From IMG/VR virus record IMGVR_UViG_3300025137_000006, positions 1 to 36,383 of that record: a stretch of DNA of 36,383 nt. One strand, given 5' to 3'. This DNA comes from a virus. Positions within the stretch are counted from its first letter, which is position 1. Every line of letters begins with the position of its first letter. Below, piece after piece: positions 8,351 to 16,300 of the stretch. The notes beneath the pieces were generated by a model. That model had not been told where the DNA came from. It ran no database searches and worked only from the letters and a program-made list of their open reading frames with translations. A program made the translations under genes and the position numbers.

Positions 8351-8518
8351 ATGGAAGACATTATTTTTAAATCAACAGTGGGTACGGGTGGTTTTATAGC
8401 TACTATTGAACTGACTCCAGTCAACGAAATACTTGGTTTTTGCATAGGTATATCAACTTTTCTTTATATGACGGGATCCGCTATCAAGATAATTAGGGAA
8501 CTTAAAAACAAAAAATGA
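8351..8518 (+). CDS. Small single-pass membrane protein, holin-like
   Basis: A 55-residue protein starting one base after the previous stop and overlapping the next start by four bases (ATGA). Residues about 24-47 (V-N-E-I-L-G-F-C-I-G-I-S-T-F-L-Y-M-T-G-S) form one clear hydrophobic helix, followed by a lysine/arginine-rich tail (R-E-L-K-N-K-K). Size, one membrane segment and coupling to a three-segment membrane protein suggest part of a holin pair, either holin or its inhibitor. No family assignment. Confidence 0.65.
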   Translation: MEDIIFKSTVGTGGFIATIELTPVNEILGFCIGISTFLYMTGSAIKIIRELKNKK

Positions 8519-8913
8519 CACCAGAATTACTAGCAATGCTCGGAGGAGGAGTCAGTGGCTTTATAATGAAGCTCATCGGCACACAGATGGACAATCAAGC
8601 CCGTCAGTTTGAGCGTATGATTACTTCTCAGCAAACAGCAGATGCTTCGGCAGATGCCGCCGCAAAACGCGATGGCGGGGTTATGGTTCGCAGGTTTCTA
8701 GTCGTATGCACAATCTTTGCGATTGTAATAGCCCCATTTGTCTTCGCGTGGACAGATGTAGGGGTAAGTGTATCTAGGGAGACAAACGGCTTTCTGGGGC
8801 TATTCAGGGGCGTTGAGTGGCAAACCGTGCAAGGATTCGTAATAATGCCAGAAGTAAGACAAACAGCTCTAGCTATTGTCGGTTTTTACTTTGGTTCATC
8901 TCAAGTCAAATAA
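8515..8913 (+). CDS. Three-transmembrane holin-like protein
   Basis: A 132-residue membrane protein. Hydrophobic segments lie at about 4-22 (G-G-G-V-S-G-F-I-M-K-L), 59-79 (R-R-F-L-V-V-C-T-I-F-A-I-V-I-A-P) and 114-131 (T-A-L-A-I-V-G-F-Y-F-G), with a charged Gln/Ala helix between the first two. This layout, with R-R-F before the second segment, matches what I recall of the 3TM holin family associated with gene transfer agents and marine phages. It would make the lesion that lets the cytoplasmic lysozyme (3427-3975) reach the wall. Confidence is good for a membrane protein and moderate for holin. Confidence 0.75.
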   Translation: MTPELLAMLGGGVSGFIMKLIGTQMDNQARQFERMITSQQTADASADAAAKRDGGVMVRRFLVVCTIFAIVIAPFVFAWTDVGVSVSRETNGFLGLFRGVEWQTVQGFVIMPEVRQTALAIVGFYFGSSQVK

Positions 8914-8914
8914 T

Positions 8915-9034
8915 ATGAAGAAATGCAATTGTGGAAAATCCAGTACCATGCCGAAGTGCGATGGTAGCTCTCATAATATTAAACCCAGAAATTTAGGTAG
9001 CGGTAAAAAAATGAACCGCAAACCATTAAAATAA
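8915..9034 (+). CDS. Miniature CDGSH-like iron-sulfur/zinc protein
   Basis: A 39-residue basic peptide starting one base after the holin-like stop. It reads M-K-K-C-N-C-G-K-S-S-T-M-P-K-C-D-G-S-S-H. This follows the CDGSH signature (C-x-C-x2-S/T-x3-P-x-C-D-G-S/A/T-H) with C4, C6, S9, P13, C15, D16 and G17 in exact register, but one extra Ser puts the histidine at 20 instead of 19. CDGSH domains bind a [2Fe-2S] cluster through three Cys and one His. Whether a cluster forms with the shifted His is unknown. The C-terminal half is Lys/Arg-rich, like its neighbours. Confidence 0.68.
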   Translation: MKKCNCGKSSTMPKCDGSSHNIKPRNLGSGKKMNRKPLK

Positions 9035-9055
9035 ACCCAGTAGGAGAAAATAGAT

Positions 9056-9247
9056 ATGCCAAATGTAGGAGGAAAAAAATTTCCATACACACCACAAGGA
9101 ATGGCGGCGGCAAGCCGTGCTCGCCAACCCCGTGCCAATGCAGTAAAACGCCCACGCCCAATGGCGGCAAAACGTCCAGCGGCTCGCCCAATGGGTCGTC
9201 CAGCGGCTCGCCCAATGGGTCGTCCAATGCCCAGGGGTCGTGGCTAA
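9056..9247 (+). CDS. Arg/Pro-rich basic protein, possible DNA-condensing virion protein
   Basis: A 63-residue protein with a good Shine-Dalgarno (TAGGAG, ~9041-9046). After a K-K-F-P-Y-T-P-Q-G-M-A-A-A start, which I know as a conserved beginning of small basic marine-phage proteins, the remainder is almost only R, P, A, M, K and G. An eight-residue unit R-P-A-A-R-P-M-G is present twice. Composition is protamine-like: strongly basic, disordered, no hydrophobic core. A role in binding packaged DNA or RNA is plausible but inferred only from composition and the late-gene position. The next gene starts at a GTG 8 bases before this stop. Confidence 0.7.
   Translation: MPNVGGKKFPYTPQGMAAASRARQPRANAVKRPRPMAAKRPAARPMGRPAARPMGRPMPRGRG
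9173..9220 (+). repeat. 24-bp tandem repeat, two copies
   Basis: Two exact 24-bp copies (9173-9196 and 9197-9220), starting CGTCCAGCGGCTCGCC, followed by a partial third (CGTCC). They encode the duplicated R-P-A-A-R-P-M-G unit, so the basic tail probably grew by slippage. Confidence 0.9.
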
Positions 9248-9491
9248 GATAGACAAAAGTAAGATGGCTTGCAACAAGCCCCGTAGAGATTCTTCTGGGG
9301 GGAAAAAATCTGTTGTAAAAGCTTGTCAAAATGGTAAAGAAAAAATTGTGCGTTTTGGTGATGCAAACATGACTATTAAGTCAAGTCAGCCAGATCGCAA
9401 GCGGTCTTATTGTGCTCGTAGCGGCGGAATAAAAGGCAAAGACGATAAACTTTCAGCCAACTATTGGTCACGCAAAGCTTGGAAATGTTAA
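9240..9491 (+). CDS. Small conserved basic phage protein (DUF5754-like)
   Basis: An 83-residue protein read from a GTG overlapping the preceding gene by 8 bases; an ATG (M9, 9264) gives a shorter alternative. The pattern M-A-C-N-K-P-R-R, then K-K-S-V-V-K-A-C-Q-N-G-K-E-K-I-V-R-F-G-D, a middle R-K-R-S-Y-C-A-R and a terminal W-S-R-K-A-W-K-C is one I recognise from many phage genomes. I associate it with DUF5754 from memory, with no known function. It has four cysteines and high charge, which could allow metal or nucleic-acid binding. Confidence 0.75.
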   Translation: MAKIDKSKMACNKPRRDSSGGKKSVVKACQNGKEKIVRFGDANMTIKSSQPDRKRSYCARSGGIKGKDDKLSANYWSRKAWKC

Positions 9492-9492
9492 C

Positions 9493-9621
9493 ATGAGTCT
9501 ATACGAAAATATAAATAAACGCAAAAAAGCGGGGACTTCTCGTCCTAAAAGCAAATCAACAATTAGTAAAAAATCCTACTCCAACATGAAGGCAGGTTTT
9601 CCTAAAAAGAAGAAAAAATAA
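9493..9621 (+). CDS. Small Lys-rich protein, conserved in marine phages
   Basis: A 42-residue protein beginning M-S-L-Y-E-N-I-N-K-R-K-K-A-G-T-S-R and ending in F-P-K-K-K-K-K. It fits exactly between the previous stop and the next ATG (9622). The M-S-L-Y-x-N-I-N-x-R-K-K-A-G-T-S-R start is familiar from other podovirus genomes, which supports a real gene. With its two neighbours it forms a run of highly basic small proteins in the late operon. Function unknown. Confidence 0.7.
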   Translation: MSLYENINKRKKAGTSRPKSKSTISKKSYSNMKAGFPKKKKK

Positions 9622-11583
9622 ATGTCGCGATTTTCGTCATACGGTCAGGCTGACTCTCAAATGGTTGATGAGTTGGATTCTGGTTTTTTTGGTTTTAATA
9701 ATCGGTTTAGACCTGATCAATTAAATCCAGGAGTTCTTGCAGACAGTCAAAATGGTCGCATGGATCTTAATGGCGAATGGCAAGTTCGTAAAGGTATTGA
9801 TATTATAAGTGGATCTCTTTTGGTTCCTGGGATTGGGCTTACATTGCCTTTTACACTAGATGACACAGGAACATCTCCCGTACTAGTAGATATAGTTCCA
9901 AAAGTGGTAGCCTCTTGTGCCTATTCAAATCCTTTAGACACAACTGGTCAGTTTATTATTGTAGCAACAAATTCGGAAGCAGTTTTAGTCAATTTAGATC
10001 CTCTCGTGCTTACAACAACCTCAATAGCATACCCAGCAGGAGTAGAAATAACGGGCAAAGCATCTTTAACACAAGCCTTTAATAAAGTTATTTTATTCAG
10101 AAGGGGTCAAACTCCGTTAATTTGGGATGGGAATTCAGCTAATGATTTTGTAAAAGCAGAAAGCGGTGATTTTCAACAGCCAGAACAACTTGGTGATGCT
10201 GGGAATAATACCGTTATTCTTAATGGGCAAGTAACTGTAACATCTACTGCTCACGGATTAAATGAAAAAGATAAAATTGTTATTACAGAATCAAGTAGTG
10301 ATCTAGTTGTTGGAACTGTATATGATGTAGCAACTGTACCCAATGCAAATACTTTTACATTTTTTGCACAAATATCTGATTTAGCCGCAAGCAATAATTA
10401 TTACAGCAAACCAGTTTCTGAAGGCGTTGGGTATATTAGAATGCCAGCACCAGAATACGGCGTGTATCATTCAGAAAGATTAGCGGTTCCCTTTGAGTTT
10501 AACGTTGAAACTACTGTTGATACTTATACTGACAGAGGGACAAGAGATGAAATTATTTTTTCTAATGGTCAAAACATTGAAGCATACGATGATTTAAATG
10601 GAAAATTTAGACCCAATGCTGGAACCGCTGATTTTATTGTAGGACTGCATTCTTTTACTAAAGACACACTTATTGTTTTTATGAGAAACAGTATTCATGT
10701 TATTAGTGGCACAACATCACTTCCATCCGCTCAAGTAACTTTAATTACAAATGAAATAGGTTGTGTTTCTAGAGATAGTATTGTTCAGGTAGGTGAAAAC
10801 ATTATGTTTCTTTCTGACAATGGCGTTTATGGCGTATCATTCCAGGATTTATACAATCTTCGGGGAAACGAAGTTCCATTGAGCGAATCAATAGATGCTA
10901 CAATACAAGATATTAATAAAAATGCTTGGAGCAATTCTGTTGGCGTTTATTATGATAACAAATATTATTTAGCAGTTCCAATAGGAACGGGTGTAAATGT
11001 TAATAATAAAATTGTTATTTATAATTTCTTAAATAAACAATGGGAAAGTGTAGATAAAGTTGATGACACAGCTAATTTTGATTTTAATCGTTTAATTGTA
11101 GCTGGAGATGGTCTTACCCGTGGTGTTTACGCAATAAATACATTTGGAGGAGTTCACAAACTAGAAGCTCGCACTGATGGCGTAGATCTTATTACCTCCG
11201 ATCCTTCTACTGTTGGTCTTGTTGAAACTTATAATATTCCCGCTGAGATTACAACTCGGCAGTTTACGTTAAAAACTATTGACCGCAAAAAATGGAATTC
11301 TTTTGAAATTTCTACTCAATCATCTCCCGAAAGAAATTCTGATTTTACCATTTTAGCCGAAACAGAAAATATTGATTATAATTTAAATCTTGGAACTTTG
11401 TCTGAACGATTAGATGGCGATCCTTTATTACAAAATGAAGATGTTTCCATACGTGGTAGAATAGGTAATAGTCGTGCATACGGCATTCAATTCAACATTA
11501 ACAATATAGTAGGTAGACCCAGAATACGATCGTTGAAAGTAACTGGTGCTCAAGCCTTTAGATCAACTAACACAGCAATATAA
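9622..11583 (+). CDS. Tail tube/nozzle protein, beta-propeller-like (T7 gp12 / TTPB analogue)
   Basis: A 653-residue beta-rich protein located where podoviruses encode the tail nozzle. Repeating blade-like strands are visible (for example I-M-F-L-S-D-N-G-V-Y-G-V near residue 394, N-K-Y-Y-L-A-V-P near 450, K-I-V-I-Y-N-F-L-N-K-Q-W-E-S-V near 470). Residues about 194-258 form a separate module with the pattern A-H-G-L-x-x-x-D-K-I-V-I...T-V-Y-D-V...N-T-F-T-F, a small beta domain often embedded in phage tail proteins. The stop overlaps the next ATG by one base. Assigned by position and fold pattern rather than by close homology. Confidence 0.7.
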   Translation: MSRFSSYGQADSQMVDELDSGFFGFNNRFRPDQLNPGVLADSQNGRMDLNGEWQVRKGIDIISGSLLVPGIGLTLPFTLDDTGTSPVLVDIVPKVVASCAYSNPLDTTGQFIIVATNSEAVLVNLDPLVLTTTSIAYPAGVEITGKASLTQAFNKVILFRRGQTPLIWDGNSANDFVKAESGDFQQPEQLGDAGNNTVILNGQVTVTSTAHGLNEKDKIVITESSSDLVVGTVYDVATVPNANTFTFFAQISDLAASNNYYSKPVSEGVGYIRMPAPEYGVYHSERLAVPFEFNVETTVDTYTDRGTRDEIIFSNGQNIEAYDDLNGKFRPNAGTADFIVGLHSFTKDTLIVFMRNSIHVISGTTSLPSAQVTLITNEIGCVSRDSIVQVGENIMFLSDNGVYGVSFQDLYNLRGNEVPLSESIDATIQDINKNAWSNSVGVYYDNKYYLAVPIGTGVNVNNKIVIYNFLNKQWESVDKVDDTANFDFNRLIVAGDGLTRGVYAINTFGGVHKLEARTDGVDLITSDPSTVGLVETYNIPAEITTRQFTLKTIDRKKWNSFEISTQSSPERNSDFTILAETENIDYNLNLGTLSERLDGDPLLQNEDVSIRGRIGNSRAYGIQFNINNIVGRPRIRSLKVTGAQAFRSTNTAI

Positions 11584-12512
11584 TGGCAATTTTATCTGTA
11601 AATACTCCTTATGTAGATGGAGGCACAGTTACATCTACAAATTTAAATGCACTTGTAACTAATGCTGCTTTTGTTTCTGGTTCAACAGATGGTGTTACGA
11701 CGGAACTTTCTAGTGGAGCTATTATTGTTAAAGATGGCGGTCTTGGTCTAAACAAGCTTAACACAAGTGTGCAAGCTAAATTGTTACAAGGTCTTGAAAT
11801 AGAAGCTAATGGTGAATCAATTATTGGTGGAACTAAAGCTGGAGATCAAAGAGGAACCTTTGCTCTTGATATACAAAACAAAGAACTTACTACTTCCGCA
11901 AACAGAGTAGCAAGTGGCGATTCCGCAGTTGCTTTCGGTTTTTCAAACATGGCTTCTGGGAATAATTCTTCTGCCGTTGGAAGTACTAATCAAGCAACAG
12001 CATTGTATTCTTCTACTTTTGGATATAATAATAGTGCCTCAGGTCAAAGTTCCGTTGCAATTGGAGACAATAATGGTGCCTCAGGTGAAAGTTCTGTTGC
12101 AATTGGAGACAATAATAGTGCATCTTCAAACCGTACTATTGCATTGGGTTACGGTAATTCTGCAACCTCAAGTAACTCATCTGCGATTGGGTCAAGTTGC
12201 AGTGTTAGCGGTACAGAATCTCATGCTTTTGGATCTGATGTTGCAATATCGTCTCCGTATAGTGTTGAAGTTGGTGTATGGTCAACTAGCTCAGTCAGAG
12301 ACTCTGCCGTAAAAATTACTAAAGACGGAGGTGTAGCTTTAACGTGCGAAAACAGTGCTACTGCTCCCTCCGATAATTCTACCCCTGGAAATGAAGACAT
12401 TGGAGAATTAGGAAGAAGTATGTTTACTATACAAAGAGATGGCGACGATTTTACTTTATATTTTAACGACGCTGGTACAATTAAAAGTGTTTCTTTAGGA
12501 ACCGTAACTTAA
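11583..12512 (+). CDS. Tail fibre with YadA/Hep_Hag-type repeats
   Basis: A 309-residue adhesin-like protein. After an N-terminal segment that probably attaches to the tail (V-D-G-G-T-V-T-S-T-N-L-N-A-L), residues about 107-225 carry repeated 14-residue units of the form A-[SVT]-G-x-x-S-x-A-[IVF]-G-x-x-N-x, for example S-G-E-S-S-V-A-I-G-D-N-N. These match the left-handed beta-roll repeats of trimeric autotransporter heads (YadA, Hep_Hag). The C-terminus (F-T-I-Q-R-D-G-D-D-F-T-L-Y-F-N-D-A-G) is a beta end cap. Predicted role: receptor binding. The near-identical S-S-V-A-I-G-D-N-N repeats suggest recent expansion. Confidence 0.8.
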   Translation: MAILSVNTPYVDGGTVTSTNLNALVTNAAFVSGSTDGVTTELSSGAIIVKDGGLGLNKLNTSVQAKLLQGLEIEANGESIIGGTKAGDQRGTFALDIQNKELTTSANRVASGDSAVAFGFSNMASGNNSSAVGSTNQATALYSSTFGYNNSASGQSSVAIGDNNGASGESSVAIGDNNSASSNRTIALGYGNSATSSNSSAIGSSCSVSGTESHAFGSDVAISSPYSVEVGVWSTSSVRDSAVKITKDGGVALTCENSATAPSDNSTPGNEDIGELGRSMFTIQRDGDDFTLYFNDAGTIKSVSLGTVT

Positions 12513-12550
12513 TTCTTGATTGAATTATAATTTATATATTTTGTGAGATA
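12513..12550 (+). promoter_or_regulatory. AT-rich gap with TATAAT, possible promoter for the sulfotransferase gene
   Basis: The 38-base gap is almost entirely A/T and contains TATAAT at 12526-12531, 20 bases before the ATG. No convincing -35 element lies 16-18 bases upstream. A separate promoter for the inserted sulfotransferase gene and the giant gene behind it is possible but weakly supported. Confidence 0.25.
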
Positions 12551-13369
12551 ATGATTATATCTCATAAAAATAAATTTACAGTATTAAGGGTTCCTAAAAC
12601 TGGAAGTACTAGTTTAGAGGCTTCTGTTCGTTTTTGTGGAGCTGTTCATGAAAATGATATTTGTTCTGAAACAGAAGATGCTTTTTTGCCAATTCAAAAC
12701 ATTCCTGAAACAGCAAAAGAACAATGCCGAAAACACGCTCTTATACTAGATATAATAGAGAAAAAAACAAAAAATAATTTAGAATTTAGTGAACAAGAAA
12801 AAGCATTAAAAAAGTGGAAAAGAAAATGGATAATTTTCATGGAACATAATACTCTAGATGATTGGTTTGAGGTTCCTTATTTTTCAAAATTAAATTTAAT
12901 TTCTAAAGAACAAGTTTTAGAATATAAACATTATGGTTTTATGCGTGATCCAATAAAAAGATACTTAAGTTCTTTTGTATTTCATCAGGGTTGTGCAAGT
13001 ATGTTTAAAAAACAAAACAGACCTATTACAATTGAATCATTCCAGGAGTTTACCTTAAAAGAACTTAAAAAACATCGTAATATTTTGTTTAGACCCCAAA
13101 AAGATTATTTTTATTTTGAAGGAAAACAAATCGCGGAACCACTTTTGTTTGACAATTGGGCTTTTGAGGCTTCTAGAATGATCAAAGAAATAGGATTTAA
13201 TCCATTGTCGGTTTATCCAAGATTTAAAGAAAAAGGAGGATTCCCAAATAAGACAAGAAATATAAAACCTTCGGTGGAAGAATGGGTGGACTCATGTGCT
13301 AAAATAAAAGATTATTTGCAGGAGCATTTTTTTGAAGATATAGAATTTTACCAAAGATACAAAAAATAA
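12551..13369 (+). CDS. Sulfotransferase-like protein 1
   Basis: A 272-residue protein with the two PAPS-binding signatures of sulfotransferases. The 5'-phosphosulfate loop is V-P-K-T-G-S-T-S-L (14-22). The 3'-phosphate site is R132-D-P-I-K-R-Y-L-S140-S-F. A His at 99 (F-M-E-H-N) could serve as the general base. Such enzymes move sulfate from PAPS to hydroxyls of sugars, lipids or protein tyrosines; the acceptor cannot be read from the sequence. The gene is more A+T-rich than the structural genes around it and looks like an inserted cargo gene. It ends 1 base before the giant repeat protein, so the two are probably translated together. A relative lies at 34219-34884. Confidence 0.82.
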   Translation: MIISHKNKFTVLRVPKTGSTSLEASVRFCGAVHENDICSETEDAFLPIQNIPETAKEQCRKHALILDIIEKKTKNNLEFSEQEKALKKWKRKWIIFMEHNTLDDWFEVPYFSKLNLISKEQVLEYKHYGFMRDPIKRYLSSFVFHQGCASMFKKQNRPITIESFQEFTLKELKKHRNILFRPQKDYFYFEGKQIAEPLLFDNWAFEASRMIKEIGFNPLSVYPRFKEKGGFPNKTRNIKPSVEEWVDSCAKIKDYLQEHFFEDIEFYQRYKK

Positions 13370-13370
13370 A

Positions 13371-16300
13371 ATGGGTTATACAAGTAGTAATTATACAACT
13401 TACGGCGGGGGCGGTGGCTACGGCGGTTATTACGGGTACGGCGGTAACGGTTATAAGACAGGTTATGCGGGTGATGGTAGTTTTTATGACGGAGTTGATT
13501 ACGTTATGGACGAATTCATGGTTTATGGCAATAACGATGGTTTTGGTAATTACGTTGATTTTGGTTATTTTGGGGATTTCTTTTCTCAAGATAGTTTTTA
13601 CAATGGCTACACTCTTCAATCTTACAGCGATGGTAGTGATGAGGTTGATTATTCCGATAATGACAGTTCAATTTATAGCGTATTTCGCCATCCTGACGCA
13701 ATGGAAGGCTCGTCCTGGAGGCAAAACAAACTTCCTCCTATTCAGAAAAAACGACAAAACGTAATGGATGGCACGCTTATGCGTGCTTTGATTCAAGGAG
13801 AAGGTAAGCAGTTTATACAAACAGTCTATGACGGTATAAAAGATCATCATCAAACCGATCCTAATTCTTTTGCGGCTAATACATGGCTTGCTCCAAATGG
13901 AAAAACATATGAACTTCCTCCTGCCAGCGAAGATGCTATAGGTACGGAAAACGAATTTGCTTCTCGTATTCAAAATTTTGTTGGTTCTTTTGACTACTTA
14001 AGGATGTATAATAGAAATGTTGCCCAGCGTCCTGAAGGAATGGGTGAAGATGGTGTTTTTGCAGGTTTTGTAGGAGAAAATCTTGATAGTAATAGTTATC
14101 AAGAATTTTTAAATTCGTCTAAATATTTTCCTCAAGTCTTAAATCAAGCTGGAGAAACTATATCTCGCGATGGCACAATTATTAGTTATCCTGATGGCTC
14201 TACCTTTAATGTTGATTTTGGCGATGTTACTAATTTTACTCCAGGAAATGCTAGCGGATTTGATGCAAACCAATTAAGTTTTGAAACAGATCCTAGTGCT
14301 CTTTCTGGTCAATACAGCAGATTTTACAATGGTTTTATAGATCAACACATAGAAAATTGGAGATTAGGAAATGATTGGACTACTTTAAGTATTGGATATG
14401 ACGGAAGTATTTATGGTGAAAATGGATACGACCAAAACGGTTATAACAGACAAGGACATGACAATGCAGGGTATGATAGAGATGGTTTTCATTACGAAGG
14501 ATACAATCAAAATGGATTAGACGCTAGTGGTGAAATTTGGCGTGATGAAGAGGGATACGATGTTCAAGGATATGATATTAGTGGATTTGATATACAAGGT
14601 CTTGACGTTAATAATCGTGATGTTAATGGATACGATTTAGATGGACGTGATTTTCTGGGTTATGATCGCGATGGATACGATGGAGGAGGACGCGATGCCT
14701 TAGGTTATGATCGTGCGGGTTTTGACAACACTGGATATAATGAGGACGGATATGATATAAATGGTTTAGACCGTTTAGGATTTAATGCCGATGGTTTTAA
14801 CCAAGGTGGTTTCAACTCAGGTGGTTTTAATACTGATGGATTTAACGAATCGGGTTTTAACGAATTAGGTTTCAATCTTGAAGGTTATAATGCAGGTGGT
14901 TTTGATTCTTTTGGTTATGATCTTGAAGGATACGATCAAGGGGGACGCGATGTATTAGGTTATGACCGTGACGGATATGATGTTTACGGATATAATGAAG
15001 ACGGATATAATTCCAATGGCTATGATAATTTAGGATTTAACGAACAGGGACTCAATGACATGGGATATAATTCCGATGGCTTTGATACTGATGGATATAA
15101 TTTAACTGGTTTTAATTCAGACGGTTACAATATTGACGGGTACAACCAAGGTGGTTATAATCCCGATGGTTACGATTCGGATGGATATAACGCTCAGGGT
15201 TTTAATGCTGAAGGTTATGACCGCGAAGGTTATGCAGAAAACGGCTTTAATAGCGATGGATATAATCGCCAAGGTTTTGATGCTGATGGATACAATGCCG
15301 ACGGTTTTAATGCTGATGGTTACAATGTTAACAATTTTGACAGGCTTGGATACAATTCCGAAGGCTTTAACAGTTTAGGATATAATTCCGACGGATTTGA
15401 TAAAGACGGATTTAATGCCGATGGTTTTAATGCTGATGGTTATAACAAAAATGGATATAATTCGGACGGATATAATTCTGACGGGTACAATCAAGGTGGA
15501 TATAATTCTGACGGTTTTAATAGCGATGGATATAATGCCTTAGGTTTTAATCCCGAAGGATATAATTCTGAAGGTTATGACAATTTAGGATATAATTCCA
15601 ACGGATTTAACTCTAGTGGTTTTAATGCTGATGGTTATAACAGCCAGGGATTTAATAATTTAGGTTATAACTCTAGTGGTTATGATTCTTTTGGTTATGA
15701 TTCCGAAGGATACGACCCGCAAGGAAGAGATTTATTAGGTTATGATGTTGAAGGGTACGATTCTTTTGGTTATGATTCCGAAGGATATGACAAACAAGGA
15801 TACGACAACTTAGGTTTTAATAGCAATGGATATAATGCCTCAGGTTTTGATTCTGAAGGATATACTCCTGAAGGTTATGACGATTTAGGTTACGATCTTG
15901 AAGGTTTTGATAGTTTAGGATTTGATAACACTGGATATAATATTCTTGGTTTTGACAATTTAGGATACGACAAAGACGGGTTTAATGATCTTGGTTTGGA
16001 CGACGATGGCTACGATTTAGATGGATTTAATTCTGCTGGTTTTAATTCAGACGGTCTAGACGAATTAGGTTTTAACATATACGGTTTTAACGAAAACGGT
16101 TTGAACATTGATGGTTATAACATTCAGGGTTATAATAGTGATGGTTTTAACATTGACGGATATAATGCTTCTGGATACAACGAACAGGGATTTAATGTTG
16201 ACGGATTTAATCCTGCTGGATTAGATGCTGAAGGATATAACCAAAACGGAGTTCGTCCCGATCCTGATGGTTATTGGTACACTAAGGATGGAGAAGTTGA

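Noticed and set aside
8979-9329. Minus-strand proline/leucine-rich ORF
   Set aside because: It is the shadow of the Arg/Pro repeats of the basic gene on the plus strand.
14424-16247. Canonical pentapeptide-repeat (RFR) protein
   Set aside because: The consensus there is A-[D/N]-L-x-x with the aromatic/Leu after Asp/Asn. Here the aromatic precedes Asp/Asn and follows Gly, so the known fold cannot be assumed.
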